DNA from: Saussurea involucrata
Lineage: Eukaryota; Streptophyta; Magnoliopsida; Asterales; Asteraceae
DNA: 64,000 nucleotides
Reading direction: 5' to 3'
NCBI GenBank assembly: GCA_033807775.1
Contig: CM066314.1
Coordinates: 151,145,429-151,209,428, forward strand
The position numbers and the translations under genes are program-made. Under the pieces are notes generated by a model, which worked only from the letters and a program-made list of their open reading frames with translations, did no database searches and was not told the origin of the DNA. This document shows positions 31,316-42,058 of this stretch, one piece after another. Within the stretch, counting starts at the first letter, position 1; each line of letters opens with the position of its first letter.

Positions 31316-32287
31316 TGTTGGTCCCGAAGGGCTATACAAGTTTGTAGAAGGGGGGGTTGAATACAAACACACGGATTTTACTTTTCTAAATTGTTTATTG
31401 ATAAATCATTAACAATTTACAGCTTGTTGCGGAAACAAGATTAAGGATAAACCTAAATCTAAACAAGTTGGAACACTAAGTTTCTTGCACTAAGAAAGAT
31501 AATGAAATTACTAATAATAACCTATCTCAAGATAAGAAGGATGAACTTGTCCAGAGTTAGCAAGTTACTTCAAAATGAAGTGAGTTCTTCTTCTTATATA
31601 CTGCATGCATTTAATGCATTGCAGTTTACACTTTACACGTGGCAGCAGCTGATTGGTTGCATGTCATTGACCTTTGTTGACAACCTTAGTAGCCGCATGT
31701 TGAACAGTGTAGTATCAGAGTGGTTGTACGATTTCAGACAATAAGGAGGTTCTTTTTCTGACATATCGTACGGAGTCGTGCAAGGGTGGTTTAGACAAAA
31801 GTACTTTGTACGGAGGACTTCATGATCAGCTTTTCGTTGATTCAGCGATCTATCATTCTTTATCAGCGAATGATAGAGTTCAGCGATAGCCAAAGTCTTG
31901 TACTTGATACTTCACGTTGAGTGGACAAATCTGAGTCTTCGCTGATCCGCATCAGTTCATTAGGAGACTTGTCGCTGGTTCTTGAGCTTGATCTTCGACT
32001 TCAGCGTAGAACCTATGTTAACGTGAAACTTGTCTTCAGGGATCATAATTCATAAGTAAACAACTAACTTGTCAACGATCACCATAAGTACTGAACAGAC
32101 TCAGAGTATTATGGTGAACAGTTTCGCTGAATGTTTAATTTAAAGAGCAAGAGTTCCTATCAGCGGTACTGTAAGATCTTAGTACTTATCAGCGATAGTG
32201 AAACTCTGATACATATTGTTTACTTACAATTTTCACTAAGTATATAAGAGAGGGTCATTATCAAATCACTGAGGGTTTGGATCAACA
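31316..32287 (-). repeat. Siro-A 3' LTR
   Basis: About eight substitutions plus small indels versus 61752-62723. On the minus strand a TATA-like GTATATAAGAA lies at 31601-31591. Eight TCAGCG/CGCTGA words cluster between about 31840 and 32200. A 9-bp hairpin CTATCATTC/GAATGATAG lies at 31850-31876. Confidence 0.95.
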
Positions 32288-32296
32288 ATCTCCCCA
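32288..32296 (-). other. Siro-A polypurine tract
   Basis: The minus strand reads TGGGGAGAT immediately before the 3' LTR. Confidence 0.8.
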
Positions 32297-32532
32297 TATT
32301 TGATTATGACATAGCAACAGAGAAAATTGCTATTTAATGAAAACATAAGGATAAAAAGAACTCATAAAATATTTGTCCCTTTTACTGTTTTCTGGGATCT
32401 TTTATGTACTGATGGAGTAAAGTATGTTCGCTGAAATTTTTCTTTAAACTTTGTAAAGATTACAGAGGGAAGTGGAAAAATTACAAGTACAAAAGATGTA
32501 GACATAAGGATAGAAAGAATTACAAGGCGATC
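32297..32532 (-). other. Siro-A 3' untranslated segment
   Basis: Non-coding DNA between the env-like ORF stop and the PPT. No ORF or RNA gene seen. Confidence 0.5.
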
Positions 32533-33789
32533 CTATCCGTCAAAAGGTTCTTCCTTGATGAGAAGTTCATCGAGGGTCTTTGATGTGGGAATCATCCAGT
32601 CAGGGACATCTACTCCTTGATTCTTTTTCTTCAGAGCTTCTTCAAAAATCAAGGGCTTCAGGTGTCTAGCTTTAATGTCACGTCTGACTTCACACCAGAA
32701 TATGAGATCTCTGAGTTGTTCGATGGGAGCGATGTGGAGCTCAGAGATACGTTGAAAGTGATGATTTCCATAGTAGTCTAGAAAGAATATACCATAGGGA
32801 TCACTTACAACTATGCCAGGAATGAAAGTTTCTCCAGGTGGTAGAGAGGTGTCAAGCGCTGAGAGATCAGCATCAGGGCCAAGAACTTCAGCACGAGAGA
32901 AACCAATACATGTTTCATTCCGTATAAGAGGACCTGAGTATGAGACTTTCTTTTCCTTAGTAGAGACTTTTCTTTGTTGAGGAGGAAGAAGAGTAGAAGG
33001 AGGAATATCCACAGCAGAAGAAACCAGGTCGATCTGTTTGTTTAAGATCTTCTCGACATGGCTTTTGAACTTTGAGCGCGATCCCTGAATGGCTAATTTC
33101 GTTTCTAACCATTCAGAGAGACCAAACTTTTCTAAGGTAGCAGCATAGAAGGTTTGCTTGGTTTTGTCTTCTCTGTAGACATCCACTTCAACAACAGGAA
33201 CGTCTGCGTACAGTCTTCCTCTGATGTTTACTTTGATGATTTTGGATGGTCTAGATCGATAGGTCAGCATTTGTTTAGCCCATTCCAAAGTCGTATCAGA
33301 GACCTTAGTCTTTTCTCTAACGATCTTTTGAGCATCATCCCATAGCTGACGTTGAACATCAATGGGAGCTCTTTTCAGCTTGAGGTCTTTTACAGATCGT
33401 TGAGTAAGCTGGATGGCGTATTCTCTGTCTTTTTCTTCAGCTTCCCTTCTTTCAGCGATCAGGCATTCAGCTCTGAGGTATTCCTTGTATTCCTTTTGGG
33501 AAACTCTGAATTTTGGAGGAACGGAAGGAAGTTGATCACGCTTCAGAATAATTCGCTGATCTTCGAGTCTCCTGATCATTTCATCTCTCTTTTCTTGATC
33601 CTCTTCACTTTGCTTTTGAGGAGCCAAGGAAGGTCTGTTTTTGTGAGAGAGCATTTGTTCTTCAGGTTCATCAGTCTCAGAGATCAAATCTAAGACCAGG
33701 ATTATTTCTTTAGCGTTGGGAGCTGGGATTATTGTTGGTGAAGTCGCAGTTGTAGGAACTTCAGCGATATCCTCAAACAGGGGAGAGGA
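32533..33789 (-). pseudogene. Siro-A env-like ORF, 3' exon
   Basis: The long minus-strand frame opens directly after an AG at 33791-33790 and runs about 418 codons to a TGA/TAA-type stop at 32533. It is highly charged: a Glu/Lys/Arg-rich coiled-coil-like region (EEDQEKRDEMIRRLEDQR, EAEEKDREYAIQLTQ) precedes a more globular half with FSRAEVLGPDADL and SDPYGIFFLDYYGNHHF. No enzyme motif, signal peptide or clear membrane segment was found, so its classification as env-like is by position only. Sirevirus third ORFs are diverse and of unproved function. If the intron at 33790-33930 is removed it continues in phase from 33931-34389. Confidence 0.65.
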
Positions 33790-33930
33790 CTAGCTGAAAC
33801 ACAGCGATCTTACGAGTAAGAACTTTGGGTAGAACAGAGATAGAGAAAGAATGGGATAAAGTGTATGGAGGTTTGGAGTGTAGAACTGATAAAGTGTATA
33901 GAGGAGGGATGTGGAGTAAGATTAGTGTAC
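33790..33930 (-). other. Candidate intron in Siro-A env-like ORF
   Basis: The donor is CAG then GTACAC (exon ends 33931). The acceptor is CTAG (33791-33790), after a pyrimidine-rich GCTGTGTTTCAG. Removal of these 141 bp joins two long frames in phase 0; without removal the frame stops at once. An alternative acceptor, TTTCAG, five bases earlier would put a stop in frame. Confidence 0.55.
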
Positions 33931-34389
33931 CTGACAAACCGGCTTTTTAAGCAAGATCATCGGATTTTCATTTTCAGCGACACTTTTTCCTTTGCCTTTG
34001 TCAGCTTCAGATGCTGATGGCTTTGTCTTTGTCCGCTCCCCTGAAGGTTCATTTATCAGAATCCCTTTAAGAGCTTTAGTTCTCTGAGCAGGCTTGACAA
34101 TAAAAGAATCATCATCATCGTCATCTTCATCATCATCATTCTTTGGAGAAGAGGATGGTTCATCATCAGACAAGTCGATGGCTTCTTCATCTTCAGCTTC
34201 AGACTCAGTTTCTTCAGCTTCTTCTTCGAGTTGCTCCCCCTCAGATACAGAGGTAAGCTTCTCGATTCCCTCAGGGTGTTCATCTCCCTGAGGTCCAGCG
34301 GCTGATTTGTCTTCTATTGTCTTCTCACCTTCTTCAGTAAAGGTGAGGTCTTCAGTCTTCTCTCCCCTGATAGATTCATCATGGGAAAG
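33931..34389 (-). pseudogene. Siro-A env-like ORF, acidic middle part
   Basis: This part starts at the Siro-B insertion point and extends to the candidate donor. It is very acidic: Glu-rich (GEQLEEEAEETESEAEDEE) then a run DDDEDDDDDDSF, followed by Lys-rich KGKGKSVAENE. Low-complexity acidic stretches like this suggest a disordered linker. It is the downstream continuation of the coiled-coil part at 42059-42903, separated by Siro-B. Confidence 0.65.
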
Positions 34390-34655
34390 TGTTGGGTCAC
34401 CGAAGATTTGAAATTGACTCACCGATGTTTCCTCTAAATCTTACTTAGAATATTTTAGCATGGTTCTTTATAATGACTTGTACAAGATAGCAAATGTTTG
34501 GTGAAGTCAAAGATCAACCAAAGTCAAGATTGAAGATTCTCTCATTGTGGAAGTGAAAGATCTTTTCTCAACACATACAAGTCATTGTCTACCGATGGTG
34601 TTCACACACATCGGTGGACACCTCTCCACCGATCACTCTCTGTATCGGCCAACAT

Positions 34656-34965
34656 ATCCCACCTATGAAGTCTCTCAAATAGGTGGGATCTCAAAGAAGT
34701 CTCAAAGATGGTTTTCTTCAAAGATGTGTCACATATCTTAAAGATGCTTTTCTTCAAAGATGTGTCACCGAAGTCAAAGATGCTTTTCTTCAAATATGTG
34801 TCACATATCTCAAAGATGCTTTTTCTTCAAAGATGTGCCACATATCTCAAAGCATTCATTGGCGGTGTACTCCTTGAAGACAAAATGAGAAGCAAAATTA
34901 TTATGAGTCAAAATCAAATTTGCCAAGAATCATCCCACCGATGATGATGCTTAAATCGGTGGGAT
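34656..34965 (+). repeat. Paired palindromes in Siro-B LTR U3
   Basis: ATCCCACCTAT with ATAGGTGGGAT (34656-34689), and ATCCCACCGAT with ATCGGTGGGAT (34932-34965). Both have 11-bp stems and 12-base loops, with one paired change (T:A versus G:C). A third, ATCGGTGG with CCACCGAT, lies at 34610-34633. All recur in the 3' LTR. Palindromic LTR motifs are known for Sireviruses. Confidence 0.85.
34700..34855 (+). repeat. 36-bp tandem repeats in Siro-B LTR
   Basis: About four copies of a unit containing TCTTCAAAGATGTGTCACAT and CTCAAAGATGCTTTT. The block recurs at about 41193-41345 in the 3' LTR. Confidence 0.85.
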
Positions 34966-35561
34966 CCTTTGTCAAAAGATTTTCTTTGAAGAAAATATCA
35001 AGTCTCAAGTAATATTGTCTTGGAAGACACACCAAGGAGACAAGCATGGTACTATTCCTATTTCCAATGAAGTTCAGCATGGGTATTCCTCCTTGTTTCA
35101 AGGAAAATGTGATTGTGACTTATCAACTTTACATAAGTCCATTGGTACGAAGCAAGTAACTGGAGGACATGCGTACTAAGCATTTAATGCTCAGTACACT
35201 CATCCTCACTATAAAAGGAAGACCTCTCCATGCAGAAGATAGCACTTACATCTTGAGATACTTGAAGATTACTGTGTGCTCTTAGATTCTACGTGAACTG
35301 GAAGATTTATCTCAGTGCAAGAAATCTCCATATTGCTAAAAACTTCATAGCTTTGTTCTAAGTGTTCTTAGTTATTTTGTTTAGTATACTTTGTGAAAGA
35401 TTGTTAGAATAGTTTATTTGTTCTTTTCCGCAACAGTCTTAAGTTTCTATGTGTATTTCTTGTTGAAAGATTTTCAGTTATAGAATTAAAATTGTGAAAA
35501 TTTTGAGTATTGTATTCAACCCCCCTTCTACAATACTTGTTATAGCCATCTGGGACTAACA

Positions 35562-35578
35562 AGTGGTATCAGAGCAGG
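35562..35578 (+). other. Siro-B primer binding site
   Basis: AGTGGTATCAGAGCAGG adjoins the 5' LTR and is complementary to initiator tRNA-Met. Confidence 0.85.
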
Positions 35579-35605
35579 AAGTTTAATTCATAAACTTGAT
35601 CTGCA

Positions 35606-38144
35606 ATGGCTGCTTCTTCTTCTAAAAATGAAGCTTTTTCTCAAAACACCTTTTCTGAAAACGGCTCTATAGCCAAACCTCCCAAGTTTAATTCCAACAA
35701 CTTTTCTTTGTGGAAAAGTCGGATGATGCTTTTCATGGAAGGAATGGATAATAGATATCCAACTATTCTCAATGAGGGACCCATAGTCCCTAAAGTTTGG
35801 TCTCGCTATGAAACCAAGAAATCCGGTAAGGAAGTTGTTGGCAAAGATGATTCTGATGATTCATCTGATGAAGAAAAATCTGCTGTTAATGGTCGTTACA
35901 TTCTTAAAAATCCTAAGAGATATACTGATGAGGAAAAACGTCTTGTGTCTCTTGATTCTAAATTTAGAACTATCATTGCTCTCTCTCTTCCTGATGAAGT
36001 GTACCACTCTCTGGTAAATCTCTCTACTGCCAAAGAAATGTGGTCCACTCTGTGTGTTTTGTACGAAGGTACAAATGAAGTTAAAAAGAGCAGAAAGATT
36101 GCTCTTGTTAGAAAATTTGAACTCTTTTCTTATGAGAGAGGAGAATCTCTCTCCAACTACTATAATCGCTTTAACAGTATTCTTAATGACTTAAAGCTGT
36201 TAGGTAGAGTGTATGACAATGAGGAAGTCTTGTGCAAATTTATGGACTGTCTTCCTTATTTTTTGGGAAAATATCTGTACTTGTATAAAGACAACCAAGG
36301 ATCTTGATCATATGCCTCTCACTTCTCTTTATGGAACTCTTTTCAACTATGAGCAGACTAAGCTGCAAAGGAAATCTGTCATCACAGACATAAAGAGCTC
36401 TCCTCTAGCTCTCCTAAGTGACTCTTCCAAAAAGACTAAGTGCTTTCCAAAAATCACCTACCCATCTGACTCTGACCATGATAGTCAAGAAGATCCCAAT
36501 GATCATTCGGAGGCATATCTTAGTGATGCTAAGGATGAATGTGAGGAAACTTCAGTTGATAAATTATCTGATGAAATGGCCATGTTGGATGGGTATTCTA
36601 AATCTAAATCTCACCACCTTTCTGGAAAATCTAAGTCTGGTAGAAAATCATCCTTTTCTCTCTCCAAACACTCTTCTTTGGACAAATCTAATGAGGAATG
36701 TTTTAACTGTGGTAAAAGGGGTCATTTTGCCTCTGAGTGCAGAAGTAAACTTCTTGAAGGACCCAAAACTTCTTCCTCGGGCCGATTTTCCTCAAAATCG
36801 GAAAGATCCAAACATGATTCCACAAATCTCTCCTCTTCTGCACATTCTGACCGGGCTGAAAGATACAAGGAAAAATACAAGAGATAAAAAGAAAGAAATG
36901 AAAGACTTGTCAGAAAAGCAAAGGGTCTGCCTGCTAAAACTCATGATTTGGCAGATGAACCAACATCTGATAGCGAGAATGACATCGCAAATGTCTGTTT
37001 CATGGCCAAGATAAATGACATGGATGATTCAGAAGGCCACACCTCTTCAACTGCTCTTGTATCAGCTAAGTGCATCTCCTCCTCATCACAGGTACATCCA
37101 TTTCTATCTCTTTCTGATAATGAAAAGGTTGAAGCATTTGATTCTTTAACCATTGATCTTTTTTATGCTAAAACTGCTAAGCAAAAGGCAAATGCTCAAA
37201 TAAAATCTCTTTCCTCTCAACTGCTGTTTTGTCACTCTCAACTGGAAAACTTTGAAAAAGTTAAGGCTGAGCTTGAAGATCTAAAATCCATCAACTTTAT
37301 TCTTGCCAAGGAGAAAAACAAAATATTCAAACGTTTTCAAAAGGAACAAGAAATCATGAGAAAATGGACCAGTTCTTCCAAAAACCTGGAAAAGATTTTT
37401 CAAGATCAGATTTCCTGTAATAACAAAACTGGTCTAGGCTTTGGAAAAATGGAAACTGATAAATCTTCAAAATCTCATGCTTCCACCTCATGTGCTTCAC
37501 CTACTTCTTGTGAAACTTCCAATTCCAATTCTATTGGGTATATGTCCATGAATTCTGCAGATTCATCTGAAGATTTAAAATTTGGAATGTTTTTAAAGGC
37601 AAAAGATCATATTTCCTTTCCAAAGGAAAAGGCTCAAGATTCCAATGATTCTTCCACACATATCCATGAATTTCAAAAATTCTTGACTTTAGATGATGCA
37701 TCCTCCTCCTCCAACTCAAGCAATATATTTTCTAACTCTGAAAAAGGAAAGTCTCTGGGTGCCGATTCTTTATTAAAAAGAAATCCTCCAATTTTTTCTA
37801 AAAATACCTATGTGACTTCCCCTACCGATTTTCTTCCCCGATCTGTGAGTCTCAAAATGTCCAATTCAAAAGAAAAGATTTATGTCCTCCCAAATTTTGA
37901 AAAAGGAATTATAGGTGCTGCACCCCCATTCTTTGTTACCTCTTCAAAATCTTTTAGCAAAAATAAGGAAAAATATCAAAGTTCTAAAAAGGCATTTCTT
38001 TATAGAAAATGCTATATCTGTGGTGATGTTTCTCATTTTGCCAAAGACTGTCCGAAAGAAAGAATCGATCTGAGTGACATAAATTCTTTTCCCTCATCAT
38101 CTAACCCAAAAGGACCCACCACCAAATGGGTACCTAGGAAATAA
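35606..38144 (+). pseudogene. Siro-B gag, frameshifted and interrupted
   Basis: Starts MAASSSKNEAFSQN at 35606. The N-terminal part has the copia Gag features KPPKFNSNNFSLWKSRM and LPDEVYHSLVNLSTAKEMW. A frameshift lies near 36255, and a TAA at 36885-36887 interrupts the second frame. Two CCHC knuckles are visible: CFNCGKRGHFASEC (about 36699) and CYICGDVSHFAKDC (about 38011). Between them is a long Ser- and Lys-rich region with a coiled-coil-like stretch. It ends TTKWVPRK then a stop, as does the gag of Siro-A (KWVPKKN), so a stop at the end of gag is a shared feature and not damage. Confidence 0.85.
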
Positions 38145-38694
38145 ATTTTGTGTGATTACAGATTTTGAGCTGGACAGATGGATCTATGTGGACAAGTGTG
38201 AAAGTTGACAAAACCTTAGAATTCTTTACTCTCATGACATCATCACCTATTATCTCCTAACCATGAAAACCCACCGAATCACCATGAAAACCCATCTCAC
38301 AAAATCCCTCCATTTTTTTTCTTCTTCGTGACATCATCATCCACCACCTTTTTGTCACCACCTTATTATTAATATTATATATATATATATTTTTTAAATG
38401 ACCATCGGTGGAAATTTAAATATGTATATATATAATAATAATAAACTCTTCTCTCTTTCTTTGTGCCGACAAAAACAAACCCATAACTCTTCTCTTAAAA
38501 ATATCTCTTCTTTTGTCTCTAACTTTCTATCACCGATTTTAAATCACACTCACCTCCCAAAATCTCTCCATCACCAAAGCCACCACTAAATCAAAGAGCA
38601 TCTCCACCAAAAATCTCTCTCTCTCTCCTTCCCACTGAACCTCTGATCTCACTCCATCATCACCCCTAACATAAAATATTCCACCACCTTTACC
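38145..38694 (+). other. Siro-B filler replacing protease and integrase
   Basis: Pyrimidine- and CA-rich DNA with no protease or integrase motif. GACATCATCACC-like words (38234, 38327) recur at the 3' junction near 39413-39450. The origin is unknown. Confidence 0.5.
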
Positions 38695-39438
38695 TCCTGC
38701 AACCAAATGGACCAAAGATCACCCCATAGATCAAATCATCGGTGATCAACAAGCAGGTGTCCAAACATATAGAGGAGTTGAAAATATTTGTCTCTATGTG
38801 AATTTTCTCTCTCTTTTATAAACCCAAGAAGATTGATGAAGCTCTTGCAGATCCCTGTAGGATCACTGCCATGCAAGAAGAGCTTTCTCAATTTGAGAGA
38901 AACAAAGTTTGGAGACTGGTTCCCAGACCCCGAAAGAAGACAATCATTGGAACCAAATGGATCTTCAGAAATAAAATGGATGAAGAAGGCACAATTATCA
39001 GAAACAAGGCCAAACTGGTTGCTCAAGGATACCGACAGGAAGAAGGCATTGATTATGATGAAACTTCTGCTCCTGTTGCAAAACTTGAAGCAATAAGAAT
39101 CTTTCTGGCTCATGCTGCCTACCGAAATTTCAGAGTTCTTCAAATGGATGTCAAAAGTGTCTTCCTCAATGGGGAACTTACAGAGGAAGTCTATGTGAAA
39201 CAACCTCCTGGCTTTGAAGACCCAGCTCATTCAGACTATGTGTACAGAACTAGACAAAGCTCTTTATGGTCTCAAGCAAGCTCCACGTGCTTGGTATGAC
39301 ACTCTTGCCAACTTTCTCTTAAAGAATGGATTTTCCAGAGGTAAAATTGACAACACTCTATTCATCAAGGAAACCTCAGGTAATCTTATTCTTGTCCAAA
39401 TATATGTTGATGACATCATCTTGATGACATCATCTTGA
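38695..39438 (+). pseudogene. Siro-B reverse transcriptase fragment
   Basis: Begins in the integrase-RT linker (ATKWTKDHPIDQIIGD, close to 46900 of Siro-A) and continues through an early stop near 38801, ALADPCRITAMQEEL, GTKWIFRNKMDEEG, LVAQGYRQEEGIDYDE, QMDVKSVFLNGELTEEVYV and, after a frameshift near 39240, ALYGLKQAPRAWYDTL and VQIYVDDIIL. It ends exactly after the YVDD active-site motif in a 14-bp tandem duplication. The palm C-terminus, thumb and RNase H are missing. It cannot be active. Confidence 0.88.
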
Positions 39439-40870
39439 TGACGTCATCACCATGATCTCATCTCACCAATCTACCTCTCACCAGAACCAACTTTCTATGT
39501 GTCATCTCCTGATTCCATTCTTTCTTCCATCATATTTCACTCTTGGACAGCAACCCAACTCTCCTTTTCTCAAAACCCACACACTACAAACTCTTCCACA
39601 AATATCATCCCAAATCCTTCTACTAAAAAAATCCTCAAACTCAATCTTTGTGGGTCATCAAAAAATTGGAAGATGAAATTCCAATATTTTCTTCACCTTG
39701 AAGATTTTCTCCATGATGCCGTAGCAGATTTTATCCAAACTCTTCTGAAGATGCCAGAAGATTTCCTCCAACCTCTTCAAGAAATTCCATCGACTTTCAA
39801 ATTTTCGGTGGGAATGATAATTTTTCGAAAAAAAAAAATTCTACCAATTTTCCTACCGAAATTAGCCAATTTTCGGTGGGGAAGCAAAAAAAATTCAAAA
39901 TTTTTTTTGACCATACCACCGACCACACCACCGAAATTTCGGTGGTTGGCCTCCAAATTCGGTGGTTATGAGCAAAAAAAAAATCAAAAAAAAAATTACC
40001 ATACCACCGACCACACCACCGAAATTTCGGTGGTTATGAGCACACAAAAAAAATCAGTGTTTCCAATTGTTTGTGGTGTTTCTTCTCCGTCGTACGCTGA
40101 GGGGGAGAAACCATCTGAGGGGGAGCAATATCAGCGTCCAACTCGATCAACACCAACCCTCTGTACTCGTTTTCAGCGTCCAACTCGGAAAAATGAGGAA
40201 ATCGGGCGGACCGGTCAAGGGGGAGCACATCAGTCCGGGCGGATCTAACTGAGGGGGAGAAACTCAAAACCGACTTATCTACTGAGGGGGAGCAAAACAA
40301 AGACAAAAGATGATGATGCTGAACAGGAAGTGCTGAAGATGCCAAGAGAAAGAGAAAATGCAAGAGATTGGCAAAAGCATCCTGAGGCTGATTCACTCAA
40401 ACTCAACCCTCCTCAAAGATTGTCACTTTAATGGATGTGTCTCCTGTCAAAACCCACAGACTCACTTGGCTGAAATCTTTTGAAGTAAGTGGATGACTTG
40501 AAGATTTTGAACATTGAAGAAAAGCAAAAGTGCCTGAAAGATAAAGTTCTCCAACACATCAACAGGCTGCTAATCAAAATGAAGAATCCTCAAGCCAGAT
40601 ACAAGTTTCAACTCGCCCCTCCAAAGATGCAAGTAATATTCATTATGTTCATATTGTTTATACTTCTTTCCTTTTTCTTTCAAATATTTGTACAGCTATA
40701 CATTTTTTATTTTTTCTTACTTGTAAATATCATACACACACAAATCCATAAAAGACAAAATAGATCAAAAAAATGGTCTATGTGAAAAGAACCCAAAAAG
40801 AGTAAAAAGGGTCAAAATGAAATTTTATTCAGATACTCTTCAATATTCTAAGTATGGAGCTCAAATTCAA
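39439..40870 (+). other. Siro-B 3' non-coding region with multiple PPT-like tracts
   Basis: Repeated CACCGAAATTTCGGTGG palindromes occur at about 39927-40035. A purine tract GAGGGGGAG occurs at about 40099, 40118, 40250 and 40283, with AAGGGGGAG at about 40217, all resembling the true PPT. Multiple polypurine tracts upstream of the 3' LTR are known in Sireviruses. The ORF at 39499-40248 has no recognised motif. Confidence 0.7.
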
Positions 40871-40882
40871 ATAGGGGGAGAT
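40871..40882 (+). other. Siro-B polypurine tract
   Basis: ATAGGGGGAGAT directly precedes the 3' LTR. Confidence 0.85.
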
Positions 40883-42058
40883 TGTTGGGTCACCGAAGAT
40901 TTGAAATTGACTCACCGATGTTTCCTCTAAATCTTACTTAGAATATTTTAGCATGGTTCTTTATGATGACTTGTACAAGATAGCAAATGTTTGGTGAAGT
41001 CAAAGATCAACCAAAGTCAAGATTGAAGATTATCTCATTGTGGAAGTGAAAGATCTTTTCTCAACACATACAAGTCATTGTCCATCGATGGGGTTCACAC
41101 ACATCGGTGGACACCTCTCCACCGATCACTCTCTGTATCGGCCAACATATCCCACCTATGAAGTCTCTCAAATAGGTGGGATCTCAAAGAAGTCTCAAAG
41201 ATGGTTTTCTTCAAAGATGTGTCACATATCTCAAAGATGTTTTTCTTCAAAGATGTGTCACCGAAGTCAAAGATGCTTTTCTTCAAAGATGTGTCACATA
41301 TCTCAAAGATGTTTTTTCTTCAAAGATGTGTCACATATCTCAAAGCATTCATCGGTGGTGTACTCCTTGAAGACAAAATGAGAAGCAAAATTATTATGAG
41401 TCAAAATCAAATTTGCCAAGAATCATCCCACCGATGATGATGCTTAAATCGGTGGGATCCTTTGTCAAAAGATTTTCTTTGAAGAAAATATCAAGTCTCA
41501 AGTAATATTGTCTTGGAAGACACACCAAGGAGACAAGCATGGTACTATTCCTATTTCCAATGAAGTTCAGCATGGGTATTCCTCCTTGTTTCAAGGAAAA
41601 GGTGATTGTGACTTATCAACTTTACATAAGTCCATTGGTACGAAGCAAGTAACTGGAGGACATTCGTACTAAGCATTTAATGCTCAGTACACTCATCCTC
41701 ACTATAAAAGGAAGACCTCTCCATGCAAAAGATAGCACTTACATCTTGAGACACTTGAAGATTACTGTGTGCTCTTAGATTCTACGTGAACTGGAAGATT
41801 TCTCTCAGTGCAAGAAATCTCCATATTGCTAAAAACTTCATAGCTTTGTTCTAAGTGTTCTTAGTTATTTTGTTTAGTATACTTTGTGAAAGATTGTTAG
41901 AATAGTTTATCTGTTCTTTTCCGCAACAGTCTTAAGTTTCTATGTGTAATTCTTGTTGAAAGATTTTCAAGTATAGAATTAAAATTGTGAAAATTTTGAG
42001 TATTGTATTCAACCCCCCCCCCTTCTACAATACTTGTTATAGCCATCTGGGACTAACA
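40883..42058 (+). repeat. Siro-B 3' LTR
   Basis: Partner of 34390-35561. TATA box at 41702-41711. It ends ACTAACA before the TSD GAAAG. Confidence 0.95.

Larger units (their letters stand above)
34390..35561 (+). repeat. Siro-B 5' LTR
   Basis: About 21 substitutions versus the 3' LTR. It has a TATA box CTATAAAAGG at 35209-35218, three inverted repeats in the region before it (34610-34633, 34656-34689, 34932-34965), and a block of 36-bp repeats at about 34700-34855. Confidence 0.95.
34390..42058 (+). mobile_element. Siro-B, internally deleted Sirevirus-like element
   Basis: LTRs 34390-35561 and 40883-42058 (TGTTGGG...ACTAACA), with perfect TSD GAAAG (34385-34389, 42059-42063). PBS TGGTATCAGAGCAGG and PPT ATAGGGGGAGAT are intact. 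Inside are a broken gag, an RT fragment of about 240 codons that stops at the YVDD active site, and long filler sequence. Protease, integrase, the end of RT and RNase H are absent. It has all cis signals but no enzymes, so it must have moved using another element's proteins. It lies inside the env-like ORF of Siro-A in opposite orientation. Confidence 0.93.

Noticed and set aside
34602..34944. Short ORFs with FKDVSHI-type repeats, repeated at 41095-41437
   Set aside because: They are products of the 36-bp tandem repeat in the Siro-B LTRs.
39499..40248. 249-codon plus-strand ORF in Siro-B
   Set aside because: It runs through AAAAAA-rich and CACCGAAATTTCGGTGG repeat DNA and shows no domain; treated as non-coding.
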